Origin: Megachile rotundata
Lineage: Eukaryota > Arthropoda > Insecta > Hymenoptera > Megachilidae
DNA: 64,000 nucleotides
Assembly (NCBI RefSeq): GCF_050947335.1
Contig: NC_134983.1
Span: forward strand, 2,604,001-2,668,000
Reading direction: 5' to 3'
Shown: one piece after another, positions 13,501 to 25,500 of the stretch
How the letters are laid out: each line of letters opens with the position of its first letter
Position numbering within the stretch: the first letter of the stretch is position 1
Notes under the pieces: model-generated
Databases searched by the model: none
What the model was told of the DNA's origin: nothing
Seen by the model: the letters and a program-made list of their open reading frames with translations, nothing else
Program-made: the position numbers and the translations under genes

Positions 13501-16500
13501 TATTTCTAAATCAGCTACATTTATCTACAGTCATCTATATTCCTAAATTTCCAAATTGCTCAATTTCCAAATTTTGAATGTAAGGAATACAATTTCTAAA
13601 CTTCTAACTTTCCAAATTCTAAATTTTTAAATACCAGATTTAAAAATAATATTTTCTAGTTCTTCAATTTTTTAATTTTCACCACCTTATTCCTAGTTTC
13701 CTCACCAGTGGTTCATATCAACATCCGATATAACAAATTTATATTTACATAAAAGTTATAAAGTTATTAATATCAGGTGCCGGTATGTGTAATTATTTTC
13801 AGCAAGAATATTCTATTCAAACAGAATAGAACTTATTTCATGGTACTTTATTTCAACAAATCGTGTCAATCTTTCGATTTTTCAAATTAATAACTTGATA
13901 TGCAATTATTTAACTGTGCAACGTAACTGTCTTCACTTCAAGTATGTTTCGATATGTTTATAAAAAATTTTATGTATAACAATATCTCACACTGATACGT
14001 CATACAAAGATAGATAACATATTTATATTACCCAGAAAGCAAAAATGTGCATATTAATAATAACTTCTTGGCATTTTTATGATAATAGCAGATGTTTCTA
14101 AAACAGATTCTCAATTGATTCTCTGGATTACTATAAAATTTTAACGGGAAAATCAATGGTGATCAAGAGGTTCATTGGCAATTAACAGCCGAATATACAT
14201 ATAAATATAATCAAGATCCAATTGATTATAAAGAAAAATTTATGAATAAAGTTAATAATTAATTAATATTAATTATTAAACTATCATGATATTAAACTAC
14301 CATGTAATAAGGAAGAAATCATATACAATAAATATAAGAGAACAAAAAAAAAAAAACACTAAAATTATTTAATATATTTTAAAAATACAATTTGTATGCA
14401 ATAAAAGCAATGTACAGAGTAACGCGGAAGAATAAAAAAAATACAGCTAAGAAAATACGAAGAACGCAAAATTAATGAACTGCAATAAAATTGTGTTCAT
14501 ATTCATAGTCCAATTGTTATTTTTATGTTATTTAAATTATTTATGTGCAATTATTTGTATTATGATTATATTGTATACTGTATATGTATTATGGGAAAAA
14601 GTGTAAGGGGGACATTGAAGTAAACCATTCTTTTAAAAAGGGTTGGTAAAAGAAAACTATTCTTTTAAGAGGGGTCAATAAAGGCAACCATTACGTTAAA
14701 AAAGTCCATGCACGAAAAGGGTCGGAAATCGCTGCACTAAAGGAATAAAATCATAATACGTTCAAAGGAACCCACGAGAGTGTAATAAGGTTGCTATACA
14801 CTGTTTTTTTTTTGCATGTTTCAAGCTAAATTTTAACACCTTTACAATTATATTTTGCAGGGTTATATATGAACAGTTATTATTCTAATCCACAATTTTA
14901 TAGAAAGACACTTTACAAAGTTTTTGAAATCATATGATTTAGTCAAACGGTGAGTTTGAAGTAAACCCTTGATATAATTTTGAAATAAGCTCTTCGGAAA
15001 AATGCGGTGTAAGTACGTGTGGTATAAGTGCGGTGTAAGTAGAGTCCCTAGCCATCGAATTAGGACCATGTACGAACCTGAGACTTGACAATAAGAAGAA
15101 ATTGGAGGATTTGAAGATTTGAAAATTTGAGAATTTGAGGATATGGAAATTTGAAAATTCAGCAGTTTGGAGATCTAAAAATGTGGTAATTTTAGAATTG
15201 ATAGTTTATAAATTTATGAATATGGAAATTTGAGGTTTTAAAAATTTGAGAATTAGAGATTTGATAGATAATTTGATATTTTGCAAATGTAAACGTAGGA
15301 AATTCAGGGACTTGAAAATTTGATACTCTAAAATGAAAAATAAACAGTGACAAGCTCCTCCCTCCACTCTGGTGCTTATCCAAAGCAATCCTACTTTTCA
15401 CTCGAGTATAGGCTAGTAATACATATACATGTATATATATATATATACACTGCTCAAAAGAAATATGGCATAGAAAAATTTTAGGCAAAAATTGGCCAAA
15501 TTTGACTGACGATAACTCCGTGAAAAATCATCGCAAAGTTATGCTCTTTTTTTCAAATTAAAGCTTGAGATCTCTACTTTAAGACCCTGTAGTTTGATTT
15601 TAGATTTGATGCATCACTACCACAATAACACCGTAAATGTGAGATCATGTTTGCAATATTGAAAATTACAAAGTTTGACGAAATGCATGGACTTGCCACA
15701 TTTTTTTTTGGTGATACTGTTTACAGCAGCATAAAGTACAAACCTTCATCTTTAATTTCCAGTATGTGAAAAACCGCTACCATTTTTTCCCGCAAAGATA
15801 CAGAACTTTAAAGAAACCCTTGCATTTATGGCATATACCGCGGGCATTAGCATTACCCGACATGCACCTCGGAGAGGTTGCTGGACAGATTTTGCACATC
15901 ACATGGCTCTGACAAGAACCTATTTTTGTATATATTTGTGTGTGAGTATCTGTGTGTGTGTATGAATTATCGTCGAGAAACCTCGTTGAGAATCATTCTC
16001 GAATTTTGCAGTCCCAATTCAATTCGATTGCTTCCACATCCTACAGTAAGTCCAGATTCGAACCCTACAGAAATTTAACAAGACAACCTGCCAATCTGTA
16101 AGACTTGTCTCAAGTCTTAACTCAATTTTGGAATGACATTCCACAAAAAGAAATTAGGGCTTGCATTAACATGAATAATAGGCTGCAAGGGATAATTCAA
16201 CAACGCGGAGGAAACACGCGTTATTAGAATTCAAACATACACACACACAGATACTCACACACAAATATATACAAAAATAGGTTCTTGTCAGAGCCATGTG
16301 ATGTGCAAAATCTGTCCAGCAACCTCTCCGAGGTGCATGTCGGGTAATGCTAATGCCCGCGGTATATGCCATAAATGCAAGGGTTTCTTTAAAGTTCTGT
16401 ATCTTTGCGGGAAAAAATGGTAGCGGTTTTTCACATACTGGAAATTAAAGATGAAGGTTTGTACTTTATGCTGCTGTAAACAGTATCACCAAAAAAAAAT

Positions 16501-19500
16501 GTGGCAAGTCCATGCATTTCGTCAAACTTTGTAATTTTCAATATTGCAAACATGATCTCACATTTACGGTGTTATTGTGGTAGTGATGCATCAAATCTAA
16601 AATCAAACTACAGGGTCTTAAAATAGAGATCTCAAGCTTTAATTTGAAAAAAAGAGCATAACTTTGCGATGATTTTTCACGGAGTTATCGTCAGTCAAAT
16701 TTGGCCAATTTTTGCCTAAAATTTTTCTATGCCATATTTCTTTTGAGCAGTGTATATATTTCTTCAATAAAAAAATAACACTGATGCACTACAATAACAT
16801 CTTCTTATAAAATTCAGTATTATTAAACTACTTCTCATATAAATAATCAGACATATCCTTTTAATTATGAAAAAAGTCATGCCTGAAGAAATGAAATCCC
16901 TAAATGTTTCTTATAGTGAAAAACAAGTTAATTGAAAACTTACTTGTACACATTTCCCAGATCAACAGAGTTAGTCCATATATATCGCTCTCTTTTCGTG
17001 GCTCGTAACTATGAAAAAGTTCTGGTGCTTGCCAACGGAAAATTTCAGTTCTTAAACGTTCTTCGTATTCTCTGTCCTGTTTTGGCTGTGAGCAAAACAA
17101 AAAAATAATAAAAATAAAAACAAAATAAAGATAATAACGATATGAAATGGTGTTATGAGCATGTGGAACTTGTAATTGTCTTAAAATTTAGATAGAGAAA
17201 GATGTTTAAGAATAATATTATTATTTTTTATATAAACAACAGAAAAAAATTTCTCTCTAATTCTATAACTGGTATCCTTGTTTGAGTATCATCTTTGTGA
17301 TTTCAATGTTTTAAAGTTCATATTTTTATTAGCTTTTATAGAGAAAAATGTAAATTAAAATTACAGGAATTTTGAAATTATATATGTACTTATTACATCA
17401 TTTTCAACTTAATTTAACAAAACTTTATATAAAAAATAATGTACACATTTTTAGATACTTTTCTTGACCAAATCTGAGATCTATGTAGGGACAATTAATG
17501 CAAACATTCTAAATTTTAAATAATATTTTAACTTTTCCGATAAATATAATTTCTTTTTAATTTTTTATCAACAATCGCATACTTTGAGCTGTTATTAATA
17601 GCTAATCAGTAAATAATAATATTGTATCTTTTATTTAATAATAATAATGTTATACTTAAGTACTTTGATAAACAGTTAATACTGTTTTTATTCATATAAT
17701 TATTATTTCTGTGTACAGCATAGTTACATATTAAAAAACATTTGTAAATATGGTCCTGCATCATTGAATATAATTCTCAAAAATTGTTTGAAAATAAATT
17801 GAATAACCCACTGCAATCTTAAGAAATAATACTGTAAACAATAATGTAATAATGCAGTTGAATAACTTTATAATATTTAAAAACTAAATGTAATTACAAT
17901 TTTACGAAAATTAAGAAAATATTTCTAGATATGTATATTCCCATATCCTAAGTGCATAAAAAATGAGTATATCTAATTTGTTCGTATGCAAACATCAAAT
18001 GTAATTATTGGTGATAAAAGCGATGCACGAATTAACATTTACATTTGTCTCCATCTAACGGAATTAATCATCATTAATATTTCTTCTTACATTCGCATGT
18101 TTTGTTTCAATTTTGTTCTCTAATTTTCCTCACGTAATTTGATTGTGCTTTTTGTAATCGTTCTTGAATAAATAGTTTACTGGTTCTATATATAATTTAT
18201 TACGACACTTTATTCGACCACGGATTTCCTCGCTTTCAACAGTAATTACTATCTAATCAAATCAAATTAACAGGAATCTGTACGAGTTATTTCATATAAA
18301 AGAAAAGAAAATTAAAGTTTATAATTTAAGAGATATTGGACCTCCTTCAGTGTTCCTAAGGATCAAATATTAAAATTATCTTTAGTATTTCACTTCCTGG
18401 TATATCGCAATGTTAATCGCGTCTGTGAAAGAAAAATCGTGAGAATTGGGCGTGAAAGCCTATTGAAAATCGTGTAAAGTTCACAGAAATTATTCTGGAT
18501 CTTGCACGTAGACGTTAGATAAATTAATTCCCACCATTCTAATCCTTGTTGCTTTCTGTGTTACCTCATAAAATTTATGATCACGATTTCTTCTTTGCTT
18601 TCGTACGTGCTATTCGAAGCAATTAACGTCATGCCGATTGGAATCCTGTTAATTGACTAATATCAGCGGTTAACTGAAAACCGCTAATTTAACTATCGAG
18701 ATAAAATTTAAGTGTTGCACAATTAGGAGAACTTCCATAATATGAATTATTCCATCTTGCTTGTAGTCAGTATCATGTTATAAAATGATAGCGTATATCT
18801 ACTTCCAGTGATAGAGAAAGTACTTAAACATTAGTTTTGATAAAAAGGGTGAATTAAGAGACTGATAAACAATTCATACTTGCGCTGTAACTTGTACAAC
18901 ATCAATAATTTGAGAATCTTAGCGAGTGATCGTTTCAGTAAGCGATAAAACTTAAAATAATTAGTTTTTAGTTATTTTCTATCCTTATTTTATTTTAAAA
19001 GCTGGGAATTTTAACTTGAAAATTACAGATTTGAGAAAGTAAATTTAGGTTGATTATCAACAAAAATTTCAATTGCCAAATTTATTTTAACCGGAAAATA
19101 TAACATATTTAAATAAATAAAATTTCAGATGACTATAAATAAAGGCTTTTGACATAACACAATATTAAATTAGTGGCGATTAATTATTGTAACAAAATGA
19201 AATACTTCAATTATATTTTTAATACAAGTTTAATACAATTATGAAAAAACCTTGCACTTATTGTTAGTAATTTATTCAATATATCTAGTATACGAATTTT
19301 ATGTTTTACCATAACTTGTTGAGCAAGATTTCATATCTTTAACAAAAGTATTTATAATTTATAACGTAAAATGGTACTGAATAAAATAACTGACAAAATG
19401 TAAAAATTCACACGTCTTCCAAAATGAAAAATGTGACATACCAAGTGTTAATTAAAAATAACTGAACAAAATAACGATTTACATCCGTTCAGTGTTTTAT

Positions 19501-22500
19501 TTATTTAGCTAATTCATTTTCCTAAATTACACATGAGGCTCTGAACTGTATGGTGAAGCTTCATGCTTCAGCCGTTGAATGTAATTAAGAATGTCACGAT
19601 ACAGTGATTTCATTCAAAACTGGACATTTTTGTGAGAAACAACGCTCACAATTTCCTGCTGCGAAATACCGTTGGATGTAACAATGAAAAGACGGATATG
19701 ACGTTACGTCTATTCAATTTTAGCCATTTATATATATCAGTCACGAAATAGTTAGAGAATAATATGTTTTGAAAAATTATAAGAAATTTCAGTGGTGGAG
19801 AATCTATCTATTATTTTGTACAATGATGTAAATAAAATTTAATCTCAAGGTATTTATAGAATTATAAAACAGCTTTTTGTTTACTTTATTAAAAACTGCA
19901 AATTTCCTTTGCGGTATACTGAAAAACATTATGAAATGTAAATAGAGTCTCAAAAAGATAATCATGGAAATTATATTATTAGGCCGATCAACTTTGTTTG
20001 CTTCTTTCGGAATAAATTTAGTTGCAAATTTTATTATACGATATATTAATTTTCACTTTCTTTTTTATTATTTTCTGTCATTTCTCATCAACCTTCATTA
20101 CGTCACTAAACAAGTCGGCAGTATTTCAAGTTATTTGACCTGATTTCAATAATTAACTAAGGTCTTAATTTCAATAAAGATGCAAAGGTATAAAAGCTAC
20201 AATGATATTTACTTTCTACATATTTAGAAAAGAATATTTTTGTTTATTGTAAATCTATTAATTTATTATTCTAATTATACAAACGTTTATAACAATGTAA
20301 ATTCTAATTTATATGGCTAATTGAATATAAATTACAACTGTATGACATATACAAATAATCAATATAATAATTAATATAATATATTTATTTATTTAATACA
20401 ATGTAAAGTAACATTGAATCATAAAATCTGTTTTTTTTTTTCGAAAATACTGAAAGTGACGATATAATATACTGTGCATTGAGTTATCAACTCAATCGAT
20501 AAATCGCTTCTTGAATTTGTAGAATCTTTTTACCTTTCTGGCATTAACATAGTATATTACGAGAATGAGTTTTTTTATTTTTCATCTTTAATTTTTTGAA
20601 TAAATGATAAATTTCGACAATTTTAACCTAATTAGATTTTTCCAATTGCAGTTATATAAAACTACTTGAAATATAATGCACACAAGGCAATGGAGATTTA
20701 AATGGTCTAAGAATTTTTTTCTTGTATAAAATTACTCAATCGTATAGATTTAGTTTAGTTTAATCATTCTTTACTTTAAATTTAAAACGTTTAATTTTGA
20801 TTTTAAATATTTCTATTCTGAACAAATTCGTTTTAGAATTTTATAATTTTCCTTTAGAATACCAGAAAATCTGTACAACTAACGTAATTTTTACTTTCAT
20901 GGAAGCCGGAAGCATATTTAAAACTGATTATTGAGGACATTGTAATCAACGGAAACATCCATACTTCGGTTATATTACGTTCCATTTTGGACCATAAAAA
21001 TAAGTATTAAAATATATCAATTTGTTATATTCAAATCAAACTTTATATGATGTATGGAAACATTCACCTCCACCGCTCAATGATCATTTCTCCTAAATAG
21101 CAAAACGCAGTACGAAGCAGCACACATGCCATAAAATTAACTTGTACAGACTTCTACGTACCAATACATAGAAGTGATATATAATAATTGTCAAAAAAGT
21201 AAGACAGTACAGTTAACCTTAGCATTGTCCTCGTTTATAACACACGTTAAGAAGATATCTCTATATACATTTGTTCAAACAAAAGAAAATATTAAGATTT
21301 AAAGAAAATCTTATTGAAAGTTTGCATGTATGTGGTGATCATCAAAGTTGTTGATCAAGAATATTTTCAACCCCTTTACTTTTTCTTCGCCGTCAGTCAT
21401 GAAAAACTGTAGTTAGTTTTATTGCTAAATTATTAATGTTGAAGCCAATTAGACGTGATTCAAGTAATTGTCATTTGAAAATACGTCGAACACCTAAATC
21501 GACTGTTCGAGTCAAAACGCCAGAAGTATCGATAACTGAGTTATTTGCTGCGTATAATTTAAAGTGGACCTTTGCATTCTGATTTTAGCAAAATTGAACC
21601 GTCAATATCGATGTTTACTCAAAATCTTGTCCCATAAGTGCGGACAGCGACAAAAAGACGGCTTTTCTGATCAGTACCATCGCCAACCGTCTTTACTGAT
21701 GATGGCCGATTGAGTTTGCCTCTTGTTGCAGGTAACTGCCAGGCTGCTGACATTTCCAAGCTGAAGTATCAAATCTTTTGTGGAAAAAGCACATTTGATG
21801 AAAATTCTGGTTAATATTGTTATTCCCAAAATAACGTCTTCTAAAATTTGAACGGTCCCGATTTTTCCAGAAAGTTCTGTTTCCACCTCTATTACCACTA
21901 ACACTTATAATTTCTAATTCTGTAACTTCTTTTGATAATGAATCTTTACTAACAACAAAATGATACGATGGAGAAAAAATTGGATCGATTGTTGCAACAC
22001 TACCGGAACGTGTTATTTTTTAAATTATATCTGCCTAATGAGCTAATTTTGTAAAATCAGTTATTTCACTAATTTTCAAGATTGTTCGTTCATTTGATGG
22101 CATTTGCTCCAGATACAAACTTCTTAGAACTGAATCGTTACACTCATCTGATGAAAGATGTCTCATTTTTTGTAGAAAAACCGAGCATTTTTTATCTTCT
22201 AATTCTCGTTTATGAAGAAGTCTTCGAAGTCTTGATTTGTTAGTTTCATTTAAAACTCCTGTCATTTTGCTTTTAAAAGCTTCGTATTTCACGAAATCCG
22301 GAAATGTTTCTAAGATATCAGAGACTATTGGCAAAATGGATTGTTCCATGTTCACTATAACATATGTAAATTTCGATTCATCGCTCACAATTTGGGCTAC
22401 TAAAAAAAGCTTCAACTTGCTTAAACCATAAAGTTGAATTTTCCTTGGAGAAATGCAGCAGCTTTACAAGACAAGCGGTTTTAACAGTAGCCTTCGGAAC

Positions 22501-25500
22501 AGACATGTTGACATTTTGCTGTGAATGAGTTCCTCGTTGAATTGGTTAATTATTTGTGGATATTGTTAAGGTCTACACCACTTGGGTTCTGGTGTATGGA
22601 ATATTTCTTCGTTTTGTTTTCAATAATTATTGTTATCTCGCACATTTTTTAATTTATAACGTCGGGGTCACCAATTAATATGGATATTGTCTTTCCAAGT
22701 TATAAATAAATTAAACAATTAATTCGTAAAGATGACTGTTATTATTAAATTGATTCTGAATATTTATTTCAATACGCGTGTCTGATTTAAGGTTTGAAAA
22801 CAAAAGTAATGAATTATTTTGTTATTTAATAAAATTGAAATGTTCAAATGACAACTGCTTGAATTGCATCTAATTGGCTTCAACGTTAATCATTTCTCAG
22901 TAAAAGTAAGTAGAGTTCTTTATGACCGACAATGGAGGAAAAACGAAGGGGTTGAAAATAATAATCTGGAGCCAGAACTTTGATGATCACCACACGTAAA
23001 GCGATAATAACGTCACTTACTGTTAAAAATATTTTTTACACAAAGAAGCTTAATACAGTATATTAAATATCACATAATAAAAATAGTTGTATATTAAAGT
23101 TGTTTAAAATATTCTACTAAATGAATTAAAAATTTCCTCACGATTTTAATTAACTCTTACGTATTTTTTCGTTTGACTATACATCCACGGTATTTTCAAA
23201 AACCACCAGGGAAACAATCTTTAACATAATTAGATATAAATGCACAGAATGATTTGTGAATATAAATTTCATTATAAATTTGTCTATCATGGTATTCATT
23301 TCTAAATAAATAAGCACACGATAGATAAGAAAAATATTAGGAAGATTGTTAAAGGATTACGACATGTTTTTTTATGGAACATTTTATACCTCCGTAAAAT
23401 GATAGAGCACTTATTACAGTACGTTGCACAAATGTTCACCCCACATACTTTTGATGACTTGAGCTGTCAGTATTAATTCGTAATGTATAAAAAATAAATT
23501 ATGTAAAATAAAATTGACGTACTAACATAAATATTAAGCTGTATTTCATAAAACCTGATTTTTATACTTAAATGTACTGACTTTGTAAATTCTTTTTATT
23601 TTTGTGTTTATTTATTTCATTTTCCATTCGAAAGAATCGTTTGTAAAGGTTAGAAGGTGAAATGCCTCACGGAAAAGAACTTTCTTAAAGAGAAAAAGCT
23701 ATGATTAATACTTTTCGTATCGAAAACAAAGGTTACAATTACATCGCGAAACAAGTAGATTGTTCAAGAAGAGCTATTGCCGATTATGTTGGTAAAGACA
23801 TAGTCATGGTGAAATGAAACATGCAAGTTGCTCTCCAAAACTGATTTTTTTAATTCAACAATGTCACTGATTCAACTGCGAGATGATTGGAAATTAAATG
23901 TTGCAAAAAATACTCTTCACTGAATCATTATAACTTCTCTACACATTATTAGAGCGAAAATGACAACGGCGTCGTAATGGAAAATGGAAGATGAATCAGT
24001 GAATTCATTTGCTGAAGTAAGCATGAGTACAGATTGGAAAAATGTAGGTAAAAATATGTATATTTATTTTGTACGAAACGAATGTTTTATAGTTACAATT
24101 TATGTTTTGTAGGTTATATTTAATGACGAACAAAAATATAATCTAGATGGGCCAGGCGGATTTATATTGGAATTATATTATTATATTATATTTTATATTG
24201 GAGTTTATATTAGAACGATAAGCGAAAAGATGTGAAATATTTTTCAAAACGCAACTTTGGTAGTTGCTTAATTATGTTTCGAGCGTGTTTCTTGATTCAA
24301 GGAAAAAGTACCATAGCATTTATTTTCCACAAAATGAACAGTAATAATTATACCAACATATTAGAAAATTATTTAAAGTCCTATTGGACAGAATAATAAT
24401 TTTCATGCAGGATAATGTATCGGTTCACGAATCTGCACGTATATTAAGACGGTTTGACGAAAATAACATTCCGATATTGCAATGACTTGCAATTTACTGA
24501 TGTTAATTTTATAGAAAATTTGTAAATATTGCTACGAAAAATTTGTTCAAATAATCGTACATACACAGACATGGATAAATTAGAACTTGTAACAATGATT
24601 CTAGACCAATGAAACAATGTACGGGGAAATATAGTATAAAAATTTATTAGTAGTATGCCAAATAAAATTTTCTCTGTAATTAGTGGTAATGGGAACGCGA
24701 TAAGTTATTAAGTTTTATATTTTTGTTAATAAAATATAATAAAGCAGTTTTTCCTAAACGAATATTTAAGTTAACGCGCTAATTTCTTTACATAACTTGT
24801 TTACACATTACGAATTAATACTTCAAAAATATTGGTCATAATTTTCAGCCGAGAACTCAGATTAATAAAAACAAAAGATTGTGATGACCTATATGAAGGC
24901 AATTGTGATCCGAAGGTCCACTATCTTTCAGAACATTTGTAATCTGAGAGCGCTGAAACACAATCGTTCCGAATAGTTGATATTTTGTTAAAAAAAAGGA
25001 CTACTGTCCCAATTGATCGTAAATGAAGAATAGTTATTTTTTAAAAGAATTCTCCAATTTAATTTCAATAATAAAAAGTCATCCTTGTAGGGTGTTGTAT
25101 ACTTATGCAACATACTGTAGATAGGGATAGGCTTGTATGAATCCGGCCGTCCAAAGACGAGCGCGGATATGCGACCTCACGCAAACGAGTAAACGCGAAA
25201 CGCAATACACTGTATTGTTAAAGTAATTAAACAAATCAAGCGGCAAAGTAAAATGCAATAAAGAAATGAAGATATATACTTACGCTATTGACGTGCATCG
25301 CCAATTCCCATCCACCGAGTTTAACGATACCATTAGAAGCCAAATAGACGCAATGCGAGTTGATGGCAGTATGCACGTATCCGCGCATGTGAGAATGTCT
25401 TAAAGCATCGGATAGTCTTCCTCCGCATCTCGCGATACCTTGTATAGATATTCGTTCACCCTGATCATGTAGATAATGATAAAGGGTACAATCAATGGAT

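Larger units (their letters stand above)
10875..15447. other. pseudokinase intron, left of the Tc1 foldback
   Basis: Noncoding and AT-rich. It holds a terminal-motif fragment at 11024-11044, motif clusters at 12362-12770, 13450-13660 and 15100-15325, and short tandem repeats near 14620-14710. A somewhat more GC-rich stretch at 12890-13240 shows no gene. Confidence 0.5.
15448..16752. mobile_element. Tc1-type foldback element with 517-bp inverted arms
   Basis: The element begins CACTGCTCAAAAG and ends with its complement, flanked by TA on both sides, as for Tc1/mariner insertions. The arms, 15448-15964 and 16236-16752, are both 517 bp; I found one mismatch on reading (near 15573 against 16622). 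The 271-bp centre encodes the last part of a Tc1 transposase on the + strand: VSPDSNPTEI (the SPDLNPIE block), then FWNDIPQKEIRACI, NNRLQGIIQQRGG and a TAG, with stops between the pieces. It therefore cannot make its own transposase. It lies in an intron of the pseudokinase gene, so the transcript can form a very long hairpin. Confidence 0.95.
21331..22994 (-). mobile_element. rearranged Gypsy-class LTR retroelement fragment
   Basis: On the - strand the order is LTR (22994 to about 22676), primer site (22674-22661), broken gag (about 22512-22035), and a decayed zinc-knuckle/protease stretch (about 21960-21500). Instead of polymerase, the left end (21331 to about 21490) is a second copy of the LTR start in the opposite direction, also beginning TGTGGTGATCATC. 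The arms differ at many positions, so the event is old. All frames are interrupted. It sits in a pseudokinase intron. Confidence 0.75.

Noticed and set aside
15878..16372. Two open frames in the foldback element
   Set aside because: They sit mostly in the inverted arms and repeat each other; the only transposase signal is the short central C-terminal piece.
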